DNA of 33,176 nucleotides. Origin: an uncultured Bacteroidales bacterium. GTDB taxonomy: Bacteria > Bacteroidota > Bacteroidia > Bacteroidales > FEN-979. Both the position numbers and the translations under genes were made by a program. The notes below the pieces were generated by a model, which had not been told where the DNA came from, did no database searches, and was given only the letters and a program-made list of their open reading frames with translations. The stretch is from NCBI GenBank assembly GCA_903945175.1, contig CAJAUM010000046.1, positions 1 through 33,176 of the forward strand, written 5' to 3'. Shown here piece by piece: positions 15,986 through 24,144 of the stretch; within the stretch, counting starts at the first letter, position 1; each line of letters begins with the position of its first letter.

Positions 15986-17437
15986 TTACTTTATGCCAAC
16001 CATCAGCTCAGTCAGCGTATTTGGCACAGCGATGATTTCCTTGGTCTTTGCATCGAGCAATACCATCACAGGTGTTGCCAATATATAGTAATCGCTGGCT
16101 ACTTTGCTTCGCACACCCGCTTCGGCCCGCATGTGTTTCCATGCTTTGAATTCCGGGATCTTCTTCTTCCAGGCTGCAATTTCAGTATCGGTTTCATCCA
16201 GGCTGACGGCCACGACCTTTACCTTCTGCTGCATTTCCGGCTGCTGTTGCCACGGGTACATTTGATTGGCCATTTCAACACAATGGCTGCAATCGGCCGA
16301 CCAGAAATAAAGAAGCAGGTATTTGACCTTCGGTTCAAACCCATACAGATTAAAAAGGCTGCCATACATATCGGTCAATGCGATATCGGGCGCCTTGCTT
16401 CCGGGCACCAGGGTCTCCATCCCTTTTAACCGGCGGGCAATTTCCTGTCTTTTCGATGTAAGACAGTTCGGATCATTCATATAGGGTTCCAGTATTTTCA
16501 TCCCTGCCGTGATACCGTTGCTTTCGTAACCCCGGTAGAAATAATCCACCATCCAGCCATATAACAGGGGATGACCCCGCCTGGCTTTTTCAATGGCGCG
16601 TCTGCCAGCTTCGGGGAAGAGGGAATCACGCAGGGCTTCGGTTGTGGATAGCTGACCATAGAGGTTCACGTAACCATCCATCCATTTGTTCAGGTCGGAT
16701 GTTTTGATCAGCAGGGGATTTTGAAAATCCATCCCGTCAAAATAGTGGTTTATCAGGCTGTTTATCCGCTCCGTTTCAGTGCCTTTCCAGGGAATTTGGG
16801 GCACATACTGAAAAGGGTAGAGGGCGCTTACAAAGAGGGATGTATCCTGTTGCGTCTGATCTGTAAGCCATTGGTTGAATGCTTGTCTCCGCTTTTCGTA
16901 TTCCCCGATTCCCTGCTGATAAAAGGTTGATTCGGTGTCATCATAGTTCATCAGAAAATTCTGCAGCAGTCCGAGTTTCTCTTTCTGCTTGCCATTTTCT
17001 TTCGAAAACCGCACAAATGCTGCATTTTCCCTTTCATCTTTCTGAAACCAGGTACTGTCGGCATTGTTACAGTATTTCGGGCTTACCCAAAGTTCCAGAT
17101 CCTGATCATTGATAAAAATATACTTCTCCGATGGGTAGGGGGTACTTGATTCATTTTCTTTGTAGTCGAAGCGTAATACGAATTCACCGGGAAGTTTATC
17201 CTTGGCTATGGGAAGTCTGACGGTCGACCCGTTTTTTACACCCTTTATCTCTGCAATGGGCTTGAAGGTCTTATTGTTCGAAAGCCCCAACAGGCTGATA
17301 TTGCTTTCATATACGCCACGAAGATGAATGGTTATCTTGATTTCTTGGGTTTGAGATTGGCCATGAAATGCCAATGGCTGACAAAATACAGCGAACATGA
17401 TAAAAACCCGGCTTAATCTTTTTACGTGTTTGATCAT
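15986..17437 (-). CDS. Exported TlpA-like thiol-disulfide oxidoreductase with DUF5106-like middle
   Basis: A 483-residue protein. The signal peptide (about 1-26, 'VFIMFAVFCQPLAFHG') sends it to the periplasm. The first 120 or so residues resemble DUF4369-type beta domains. The helical middle (about 180-340) resembles DUF5106, often fused to thioredoxin folds in Bacteroidota. The thioredoxin/AhpC-TSA domain (about 345-483) has the redox motif CSHC (C383, C386) in 'FWSADCSHC', followed by 'VVAVSLDE' and the cis-Pro 'ATPVMVLL'. It would reduce or isomerise disulfides or maturate exported proteins. The partner is unknown. It lies 44 bases after the metallophosphoesterase gene and 70 before the CDF-like gene, so it may share a transcript with both. 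Confidence 0.85.
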   Translation of the reverse strand: MIKHVKRLSRVFIMFAVFCQPLAFHGQSQTQEIKITIHLRGVYESNISLLGLSNNKTFKPIAEIKGVKNGSTVRLPIAKDKLPGEFVLRFDYKENESSTPYPSEKYIFINDQDLELWVSPKYCNNADSTWFQKDERENAAFVRFSKENGKQKEKLGLLQNFLMNYDDTESTFYQQGIGEYEKRRQAFNQWLTDQTQQDTSLFVSALYPFQYVPQIPWKGTETERINSLINHYFDGMDFQNPLLIKTSDLNKWMDGYVNLYGQLSTTEALRDSLFPEAGRRAIEKARRGHPLLYGWMVDYFYRGYESNGITAGMKILEPYMNDPNCLTSKRQEIARRLKGMETLVPGSKAPDIALTDMYGSLFNLYGFEPKVKYLLLYFWSADCSHCVEMANQMYPWQQQPEMQQKVKVVAVSLDETDTEIAAWKKKIPEFKAWKHMRAEAGVRSKVASDYYILATPVMVLLDAKTKEIIAVPNTLTELMVGIK

Positions 17438-17481
17438 AAGTCAATAATTTTTTTACATTCGGGACCTCCCCACCAGGGAGA

Positions 17482-18711
17482 TCAATTTAATGAAATGGTC
17501 GAACTGCTCCCCCAGATTAATGGGGATGTTACTCCTGAAGTATTCCACAAACATTCACGCACCGTAAGTGTTTTTGAATCTCCGTCAATCACAATGGTCT
17601 GAAATGAAAGTTTTGTTTCATCGCCGATCTTGTCAGGTGCTTCAATTCCTGTAATCACTCCCTTGATGGGAGAATCGACCCGATACACATTCAGGTTAAT
17701 GTCGTTGTCCGGGCCCTTGTATATATAAAACTCATTCCAGTTGTCATTCCCATGGAAATATGCCTTGATATTGGCATGCGCTTTCAGGAAGGCAACCAGG
17801 TTTCTTTGTTCAATCGTGGATTCAGCCTGCGTGGTGGTGCCATCTTTGAACCGTTCTTCAACCAGGTTTTCAAATTTATCGGTTGAATTAATGTCATGAT
17901 TGCCATTGGGATTGGTAAAATGTTTTGCTTCACAATCGGGCTGGTCGTGGGTGAACATAATGACCGGGGTGGTGAGGGTGATATTGGCCAGATCCTTTTC
18001 CATCCAGATTCTTTCGGCCGAATCGGGCCACATATTCACAAACATTAAATGAACGCCAGCCACATTTTTAGAATAGTTTATTTTATCCGTCGAATAGTTA
18101 TAGGTCGAATTTGTCAGGGGCACAGGAGGATTCAGCATGAGGTTGTAAATATTTACCATGGCGGAGGCATCTGAAAGCGGGTAAATGGGTTTCGGGTGCC
18201 CGATGTCGTTTGAAACATCATGATTGCCGCATTCAAGCAAAAAACCGGCTTTTTGATTGTCCCGGTTGGTGAGCGTAATTCCATTCAGATAGTCTGCCGC
18301 AAATTGCCCCCAGGAAACAGTTGCAGATTGAATTTTTGGAGGTCCGACCTCCTGAAGCGTTGTAATGTCTCCGCCAATTATCACATAATCAAAAGCGCCA
18401 ACCATGGTTCCTGCACGCACTCCGCCATCAGCCGGATAGGTCATGGCCGGTAACTTATTGATTTGTTGCACAAGCGCCTCGTTAACCATCTTAGCCTCAA
18501 CCTTTGCACCCCTGAAGGTTCGGGATTCTCCGTAATGCAGGTCGGCGGTATAAACAAATTGGGCAATTCCATAGGTAACCGGTAAAGGATCTTCCTCCTT
18601 TTTGCAGGAATAAACAGATAAAATCAATAAGAAAAACAGGGGAACTTCACCTGTCAAAAAATTCAGTCGTGATACCCTGCGGCCCGTGGTTGGTTTCATC
18701 TTGTTTCTCAT
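17482..18711 (-). CDS. Metallophosphoesterase lipoprotein
   Basis: This 409-residue calcineurin-like phosphoesterase is a likely lipoprotein: a hydrophobic run ends in the lipobox 'SVYSC' with C36. The metal-binding motifs are all present: D57/H59 in 'TADLHYG', Asp of 'GGDITT', 'GNHD', His of 'FTHDQPD' and 'FHGND' near the end. It would hydrolyse phosphate esters in the periplasm or at the surface; the substrate is not evident. The start ATG overlaps the stop of the Na/Pi symporter gene (ATGA, 18708-18711), so the two are translationally coupled. This suggests that phosphate freed by this enzyme is taken up by the symporter. A second ATG at 18699 is an alternative start with a shorter leader. 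Confidence 0.85.
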   Translation of the reverse strand: MRNKMKPTTGRRVSRLNFLTGEVPLFFLLILSVYSCKKEEDPLPVTYGIAQFVYTADLHYGESRTFRGAKVEAKMVNEALVQQINKLPAMTYPADGGVRAGTMVGAFDYVIIGGDITTLQEVGPPKIQSATVSWGQFAADYLNGITLTNRDNQKAGFLLECGNHDVSNDIGHPKPIYPLSDASAMVNIYNLMLNPPVPLTNSTYNYSTDKINYSKNVAGVHLMFVNMWPDSAERIWMEKDLANITLTTPVIMFTHDQPDCEAKHFTNPNGNHDINSTDKFENLVEERFKDGTTTQAESTIEQRNLVAFLKAHANIKAYFHGNDNWNEFYIYKGPDNDINLNVYRVDSPIKGVITGIEAPDKIGDETKLSFQTIVIDGDSKTLTVRECLWNTSGVTSPLIWGSSSTISLN

Positions 18712-20297
18712 TTGATTTCAGGTGGAACGAGGCTTATCAGGCGATTGAGAAGCCAGATTATTTTTTCGGTGATGATGGTCAGATCCAACATGCTCCCCTT
18801 GTCCTTTGCCGTTACCAGCACGTCGCTGTTAATGTACTCATTCCTGACGCGTTCCATCGAAGGGCTGTTCCCGGAGCTGAGTTTTTTGAACAGGGCTATA
18901 TCTTCGGCCATGTTTGATTTCTGGGCTTCCAGGGCGAGTTGAATGAGGAGGTCGATGGATTCCATGCAGGAGATGGACAGTCTTTCAAGAACCTTATTGT
19001 TCCTGGTATTTACAATGGTTTTGACCCCCTCAGTAACACTTTCGGCAATTTGACCAAGCAGGGCCTGCCGGGTCTGATAATAGGCATGATCTTTAGCGGT
19101 CAGGTGGTGCATTGGCATGGCGGCAACCATCTCGCTGGCATCTGCTATGGCCCGTGAAAGGGTGTTAATGGCCTCGTAACGGGATGCAAGGTCTGCCCCC
19201 TCCTGGTTTTCTCTGGCACTTGCAAATAATGCGGCGATCTGTTCAAACTCACGGGTTTGCTCCAGGTGGATCAATTCCAGCCCCGACTCAGGATCTTCGG
19301 GCTGGAAATCCAACAGATATTTTGGTTGGGCGAGGTCCTCTTCCTCCGATGGAGGAGACCTCCTTGCCAGCCAACCTGTCAACGGTTTGTTGATGGCCGT
19401 GAAAAAAGATGCCGATGTCAGATTGAAGAGAAGGAATACAATGGAGGCCTGATGTTCCAGACTGGGCGTGATGTACTGCAGCAGCGCCATCACCAATGGA
19501 ACATGGAAATATACCTCAATATAGTAAAGCAGGATAAAAACGGTTGCCCCGAACACATTGAACATGTTTACAAACCGGACAAGCTGCTGCGAGGTACCAC
19601 GGAACCCTTGCCCCAGCATCGCCTTAAACAGGGTGGATCCGATCGCGGCGCCATACATGAACAAAAAGGTTTGCGGCCCGGTCAGAATATTTGCCTTTGC
19701 CAATCCAATGGCCACGAGTGCCACTGCAGTTGATGACTGGGCGATGAACCCCAGCGCCATTCCGGCTAAGATCGAAAGAAAGGGATAACTGATACTAAAG
19801 GTCATGGCCCCGGTAAACCATGCCTCCTGCCTCAATGGTTTTACCCCGGCAGTCATAATTTCAATCCCGAAAAAAATCAGCCCCAAACCCATCCCGATCA
19901 GGAATGCATTTCGGTATTTATCACTTTTTGAAAAATAGAGCGCGATTCCACACACCCCGACAATGAAGGTCACAGCTGCTTCAAGATGCATGGTAACAAA
20001 GAACAGCAGGATGGTATTTCCGACACTGAACCCGGTAAGGATGGCAATGGCCTGCGAAACGTTGATGAGCCCGGCCGTGATCAGGCTGGCCAGGATCATC
20101 AGGGCCGCAGAGGTGCTTTGCATGATCACCCCCGATCCCACGCCAAAAAGCAGCGCCTTTGCACGGGAAGATACAACCCGGGTGGCAACCTTACGAAACC
20201 GTCTGCTGCTCAATTGTTTAAGTCCCGAGGAGAGTAACTGTACCCCTGTGAACATTAATCCCAGACCCAAAAGGATTTTACCGATTATTTCAACCAT
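18708..20297 (-). CDS. Na+/phosphate symporter family protein with PhoU-like C-terminus
   Basis: A 529-residue inner-membrane transporter of the NptA/YjbB (PF02690) family. The membrane part (about 1-310) consists of two inverted repeats. Each carries the family's QSS/QST motif: 'QSTSA' at 60-64 and 'QSSTA' at 187-191, both followed by small hydrophobic helices. The cytoplasmic C-terminus (about 335-529) is helical and PhoU-like. It would move phosphate with sodium; some members export phosphate instead. It lies 15 bases after the DUF4143-type ATPase gene, in the same direction, and overlaps the metallophosphoesterase gene by 4 bases. The pairing with a phosphatase favours a role in phosphate acquisition. 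Confidence 0.9.
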   Translation of the reverse strand: MVEIIGKILLGLGLMFTGVQLLSSGLKQLSSRRFRKVATRVVSSRAKALLFGVGSGVIMQSTSAALMILASLITAGLINVSQAIAILTGFSVGNTILLFFVTMHLEAAVTFIVGVCGIALYFSKSDKYRNAFLIGMGLGLIFFGIEIMTAGVKPLRQEAWFTGAMTFSISYPFLSILAGMALGFIAQSSTAVALVAIGLAKANILTGPQTFLFMYGAAIGSTLFKAMLGQGFRGTSQQLVRFVNMFNVFGATVFILLYYIEVYFHVPLVMALLQYITPSLEHQASIVFLLFNLTSASFFTAINKPLTGWLARRSPPSEEEDLAQPKYLLDFQPEDPESGLELIHLEQTREFEQIAALFASARENQEGADLASRYEAINTLSRAIADASEMVAAMPMHHLTAKDHAYYQTRQALLGQIAESVTEGVKTIVNTRNNKVLERLSISCMESIDLLIQLALEAQKSNMAEDIALFKKLSSGNSPSMERVRNEYINSDVLVTAKDKGSMLDLTIITEKIIWLLNRLISLVPPEIK

Positions 20298-20312
20298 GCC
20301 AGTCCTGCTTTG

Positions 20313-21494
20313 TTAACTGAATAAATCTGAAACCGTGATAGTTAAAAATTCCTCTATCGGAATTCCGCCCCTGCCAATCAGCAGAATTTTTGCCGGACCG
20401 AATCTCCGGGAGAATTCCGGGATTCCAGAAGATGGTTTGTTGCGACCACTTTTCACCTCGATCCCGATGGTTTTATCGCCTCGCTGCAAAACAAAATCCA
20501 CCTCATGATTTCCCTCCCTCCAGTAAAATAGATTGATCGGGTGTGTTATGGATTGTCCAAGAAGATGCGCCCCGATGGATGACTCGACCCACCGGCCATA
20601 GATTTCCGGCTGTGAGCGTATCTCTATGTGTCGGTTTGGAGATGTTGCCGACATCAATGCTGTGTTGAATACCTGGAACTTTGGACTGGAAGCGCGCTGA
20701 CGGATCGCAGAAGGGGAGAATTTTTCCAATCCCATAATCATGCCTGCTCCTTCCAGTAGTTTAAGATAATGGGCCAGGGTGGTTGTATTGCCGACATCCT
20801 TTAATTGCCCCAGGATCTTGTTAAAAGAGAGGATCTGTCCGGACCAGGCGCAGCCAAGATCGAACAGGTTGCGAAGAAGTACAGGTTTGTCAATCCGAAC
20901 CATCAGCAGAATATCCCGCATCAGGGTTGTTTCGATGAGGGAGAGGCGAATATATTCCTTCCAGCGGCTTTCATCAGCGATCATTTCTGCAGGACCCGGA
21001 TATCCGCCAAACCATATGTAATCGCTTGGGGTAAATCCAAAGGCATCCCGCATCTCAGTGTATGACCAGTGTGGAATGTAGATTACTTCAAACCGCCCGG
21101 CCAACGATTCACTCAAGCCCTTTTGCATCATGAGTTGTGATGAGCCTAACAGGATGAGTTTGACAGGGATGTTGTCAAAACTGTCTTTATCCCACTGTGT
21201 TTTAACCTGGTTGCTCCAATCCGGAATTTTCTGAATTTCATCGATCACCAGCAAGCCTTCACTTGACCTGGTGGAAGTTGCCTTCTGCCGGATGGTTTCC
21301 CATTGCTGTTGCAGCCATAGCGGATGCGTGGCTTCATCGGCCGAGGCATAATGCCAGGGGTGGTGATACTTTTCCAGAATCTGACGAACGAGCGTGGTTT
21401 TTCCAACCTGACGGGGGCCCATCAGAACTTGGATGAACTTACGCTTTAGCGCAATCCGTTTGCTGATTAGCGGATAATATGGACGTTCGAACAT
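20313..21494 (-). CDS. AAA ATPase with C-terminal DUF4143 (nuclease-like) domain
   Basis: A 393-residue protein from the ATG at 21494. The frame also opens from a GTG at 21521, but the best promoter element (21509-21516) lies between the two, which favours 21494. The ATPase domain carries Walker A 'GPRQVGKTT' and Walker B 'LLVIDEIQK', then 'LLGSS' (sensor 1-like). The C-terminal DUF4143 region has 'GNHEVDFVLQRGDKTIGIEVKSG', with the D...ExK spacing of PD-(D/E)xK folds. These proteins are widespread and numerous in Bacteroidota, and their role is unsettled. Defence, toxin-like and regulatory roles have been proposed. The paired operator upstream suggests tight control. Downstream genes (Na/Pi symporter, phosphatase) may share its transcript. 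Confidence 0.88.
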   Translation of the reverse strand: MFERPYYPLISKRIALKRKFIQVLMGPRQVGKTTLVRQILEKYHHPWHYASADEATHPLWLQQQWETIRQKATSTRSSEGLLVIDEIQKIPDWSNQVKTQWDKDSFDNIPVKLILLGSSQLMMQKGLSESLAGRFEVIYIPHWSYTEMRDAFGFTPSDYIWFGGYPGPAEMIADESRWKEYIRLSLIETTLMRDILLMVRIDKPVLLRNLFDLGCAWSGQILSFNKILGQLKDVGNTTTLAHYLKLLEGAGMIMGLEKFSPSAIRQRASSPKFQVFNTALMSATSPNRHIEIRSQPEIYGRWVESSIGAHLLGQSITHPINLFYWREGNHEVDFVLQRGDKTIGIEVKSGRNKPSSGIPEFSRRFGPAKILLIGRGGIPIEEFLTITVSDLFS

Positions 21495-21508
21495 GACCTG
21501 ATTTCTTA

Positions 21509-21516
21509 CAAAGATA
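21509..21516 (-). promoter_or_regulatory. Promoter downstream element of the DUF4143-type ATPase gene
   Basis: TATCTTTG on the minus strand matches TAnnTTTG and is identical to the elements before the integrase and large kinase genes. A transcript would start about 8-10 bases before the ATG at 21494. The upstream -33 element is not obvious; that position lies within the repeats at 21520-21567. Confidence 0.45.
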
Positions 21517-21519
21517 ATC

Positions 21520-21567
21520 ACTTACTCAATATGGTAAGTAAATTATCTCAACATGTTGAGTAAATTA
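21520..21567. promoter_or_regulatory. Paired palindromic operator-like repeats before the ATPase gene
   Basis: Two copies of a 21-base unit of the form CTCAAyATG...AGTAAATTA lie at 21525-21545 and 21547-21567, 22 bases (two helical turns) apart, with about 17 of 21 positions equal. The second contains a perfect 14-base palindrome, CTCAACATGTTGAG (21547-21560). Around the first, ACTTAC / GTAAGT (21520-21539) is inverted. The block covers the expected -33 position of the ATPase promoter, so a bound dimeric repressor could block transcription. Confidence 0.6.
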
Positions 21568-21663
21568 CTATTTTATCATGTAATGACCGTCAAATCAGGA
21601 AAAGCAGGCACAGGTGATCACGCTTCGCCGATCAAAAGGCTGATAAATAGGAGGGAGAAACAA

Positions 21664-22725
21664 TCAGTATCTTACGGGCAGCTGGTAGTTTCGGGCAGCC
21701 AGCATGGAGATCAGCATCCCCGGATCATCGGTGATGATGCCATCTACGCCCCAGTCGATGAGTTTCGATACAAGTTCGGTATTAAATACAGTGCCGCTGT
21801 GTTCAGGCCAGGTCCAGACTACAACTTTCAGTCCCAATGCATGCGCCTCATCCAGCGTGGCCTTGGTAAGCACGACATCTTCCGGCTCCCAGCAAGCTCC
21901 GCCCATGTCTTTGACCATCTGGGGAATTGAATTCTTGTGATCCTTCACAAATATGCCACCTGTCCATAATCCCGCAATGGCCGGATTGGGATCAAAAAAA
22001 CTGTAGGGGGTCCCTGGTTCATTATCCCATTCGGTCAGATAAGCCGTCTTTACACGTTTATCCAATTTTTGAAGTTCGTAAAGGCACCTCCAGTCGAATG
22101 ACTGGACCTCACATATGCCAACGATATCCTCTTCAACCAAAATCCTATAAAGTGCGACGGCAAACTCAGCCGGTGTAAATGTCCAGTCGTTGTGTTCGGG
22201 ATCGGTCTTAAATTCGATCTGGAAGCCTACCCTTTTTTTTGTTTTTTCATTCACATAGCGGATCACCTCACGCAGGGTGGGCATCTTTACGCCATCCATT
22301 CCCAGCTGGGCCGGGAAAAATTTACTGTACGCCCTGGTGGTATCCAGGCGACCTACATCATACTTCTGTAACTCAACCACCGACAGGTTTTTCGCCAGCA
22401 ACCGCTCGGTGATGAATTTCCCGTCAGCCCCCCTTACAATATCAGGATTCAGCCGTATGTCATGCGATACAATCACCTCCCCCTCCTTTGACATCACAAT
22501 ATCCATATCAACCCAATGCGTCCCTATGGCCAGCCCCGCAGCATAGCCGGGAATCGTATTCTCCGGAGCATAGCTCCTGGCTCCCCGGTGTGCATATACC
22601 TCCAACTTTCCGCGTGTATCGGGCGGAACAGGCGCTTCATTGCTTTTTTTACAACCAACCTGGGAGAAGGAAAACAGGATGGCTGTCACCAACAGAAAGA
22701 CCTGACGCATTTTTGATTTATTCAT
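21664..22725 (-). CDS. Glycerophosphodiester phosphodiesterase lipoprotein
   Basis: A 353-residue GDPD-family enzyme from the ATG at 22725; a TTG at 22734 is less likely. The signal ends in a lipobox 'FSQVGC' with C25, so it is probably membrane-anchored in the periplasm or outer membrane. Catalytic 'AHRGARSYAPENT' (H46, E55), 'VDMDIV' (D73, D75 as the metal pair; many relatives have Glu in the first place) and 'VSHD' (H88) are present. Later barrel strands 'QIEFKTD', 'KTAYLTEWD' and 'VVVWTW', and 'WGVDGIITDDP', complete the TIM-barrel fold. It would release glycerol-3-phosphate and an alcohol from glycerophosphodiesters, feeding carbon and phosphate uptake. It stands upstream of the ATPase gene on the same strand, separated by about 170 bases. 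Confidence 0.9.
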   Translation of the reverse strand: MNKSKMRQVFLLVTAILFSFSQVGCKKSNEAPVPPDTRGKLEVYAHRGARSYAPENTIPGYAAGLAIGTHWVDMDIVMSKEGEVIVSHDIRLNPDIVRGADGKFITERLLAKNLSVVELQKYDVGRLDTTRAYSKFFPAQLGMDGVKMPTLREVIRYVNEKTKKRVGFQIEFKTDPEHNDWTFTPAEFAVALYRILVEEDIVGICEVQSFDWRCLYELQKLDKRVKTAYLTEWDNEPGTPYSFFDPNPAIAGLWTGGIFVKDHKNSIPQMVKDMGGACWEPEDVVLTKATLDEAHALGLKVVVWTWPEHSGTVFNTELVSKLIDWGVDGIITDDPGMLISMLAARNYQLPVRY

Positions 22726-22749
22726 AGGGCTCAAATTTTAAATCAGAGT

Positions 22750-22757
22750 CAAATATA
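22750..22757 (-). promoter_or_regulatory. Possible promoter element of the glycerophosphodiesterase gene
   Basis: TATATTTG on the minus strand matches TAnnTTTG and would place the transcript start about 18 bases before the ATG at 22725. No good TTTG lies 19-21 bases upstream (CCTG there), so the call is weak. Confidence 0.3.
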
Positions 22758-22804
22758 GTCATAATTATTGGGCCTTTCAGGTTCATTCCAAATTTTCAGA
22801 AATT

Positions 22805-22837
22805 TCTGATGACCTGAGCATTAAACTTGTAATTTTG
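22805..22837 (+). promoter_or_regulatory. Possible promoter of the sulfatase-maturase gene
   Basis: TCTG (22805-22808), 21 bases, and TAATTTTG (22830-22837) fit the Bacteroidota pattern with one mismatch. The leader to the ATG at 22891 would be about 47 bases. Confidence 0.4.
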
Positions 22838-22890
22838 ACCGGTCTCTTTTCAGACAGGACTTCTAAACTATTTCGCATATTGAAAACACG

Positions 22891-24144
22891 ATGAATTTAA
22901 CTGATTCCGTGAAATTCCCGTTCTCCCTGATGGCCAAGCCCATTGGTTCTGTGTGTAACCTGAATTGCACCTATTGTTACTATCTCGAAAAAGAAAAACT
23001 CTATCCCCGGGATCCGCATCAATGGGCCATGAGCGAGAAGCTTCTTGAAACCTACATTGCCCAGACTATATATTCTTCCCGGGAACCGGTTATACTTTTT
23101 GCATGGCATGGCGGGGAGCCGATCATGCGGGGAATGGATTTCTTCGAGAAGGTTATTCAATTGCAAAAAAAATATGGGGCGGACCGGGTGATTGAGAATT
23201 CTCTGCAAACCAATGGAACGACATTGACTGATGACTGGTGCAGGTTTTTCAGTGACCACCATTTTCTGATCGGCCTGTCGATTGATGGCCCTGAACATTG
23301 CCATGATCATTACAGGGTTCACAGAAATGGACAGGGTAGTTTCGCGAAATGCATGAAAGGCTTGGAATTGCTGGTAAAACACAATACCGAATTCAACACC
23401 CTTTCGGTGGTTAATGATTATAATTCAAAATTTCCGGAGGAGGTTTACCAGTTTTTAAAGAATATAGGCAGCAGGTATATGCAGTTTCTCCCGGTTGTTG
23501 AATGGATCGATTCTGCGGCGAAACCTGATGAACTTAGCATATTACCGGCCAATACCACGAAAAATGCGGAGGTCACCGACTGGACTGTTGATCCAATCGA
23601 TTATGGGGGTTTTCTGATCCGGATATTTGATGAATGGGTTCGAAAAGATGTCGGCGACTACTTTGTGATCACATTCGATTGTGTGCTTGCCAACTGGATG
23701 CGTGTTCCTCCCGCCGTTTGTGTTTCTGCAGAAACATGCGGCCATGCCGGGGTGATTGAATATAACGGAGATGTGTTCTCCTGCGACCATTATGTTTTCC
23801 CTGAATTTAAACTCGGCAACATCAGTGAAAAATCGCTGATGACCATGATGAATTCCCCGTTTCAGCATCAGTTTGGCCGGAATAAGCGCGACACCCTGCC
23901 AGCCTGGTGCAGGAAATGCGAATTCCTTGACCTCTGCAATGGTGAATGTCCGAAGAACCGCATTATTAGCACACCAGACGGAGAACCCGGATTAAACTAT
24001 CTCTGTCCCGGTTTCAAGATGTTTTATAAACACACGGAACCCTACTTTGATTTCATGGCCAATGAACTACAGCATAAACGGTTGCCTGCAAATGTCAAAA
24101 AATGGGCGTTGAAATCATTTTCTTCACCACCTTCCGGGAATTAA
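22891..24144 (+). CDS. Anaerobic sulfatase-maturating enzyme (radical SAM, SPASM)
   Basis: A 417-residue cytoplasmic iron-sulfur enzyme. The radical SAM cluster motif is 'CNLNCTYCYY' at about residues 22-31 (CxxxCxxC), preceded by 'SLMAKPIGSV', as in anSME. The C-terminal SPASM region supplies Cys for two further clusters: 'CVSAETCGHAGV', 'NGDVFSCDHYVFP', 'CRKCEFLDLCNGECPKNR' and 'YLCPGF'. These enzymes oxidise the active-site Cys or Ser of sulfatases to formylglycine before export, without oxygen. The adjacent converging gene encodes a serine-type sulfatase, which only this class, not the aerobic FGE, is known to activate. The two genes overlap tail to tail by 50 bases (24095-24144). Length and motifs are normal. 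Confidence 0.93.
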   Translation: MNLTDSVKFPFSLMAKPIGSVCNLNCTYCYYLEKEKLYPRDPHQWAMSEKLLETYIAQTIYSSREPVILFAWHGGEPIMRGMDFFEKVIQLQKKYGADRVIENSLQTNGTTLTDDWCRFFSDHHFLIGLSIDGPEHCHDHYRVHRNGQGSFAKCMKGLELLVKHNTEFNTLSVVNDYNSKFPEEVYQFLKNIGSRYMQFLPVVEWIDSAAKPDELSILPANTTKNAEVTDWTVDPIDYGGFLIRIFDEWVRKDVGDYFVITFDCVLANWMRVPPAVCVSAETCGHAGVIEYNGDVFSCDHYVFPEFKLGNISEKSLMTMMNSPFQHQFGRNKRDTLPAWCRKCEFLDLCNGECPKNRIISTPDGEPGLNYLCPGFKMFYKHTEPYFDFMANELQHKRLPANVKKWALKSFSSPPSGN

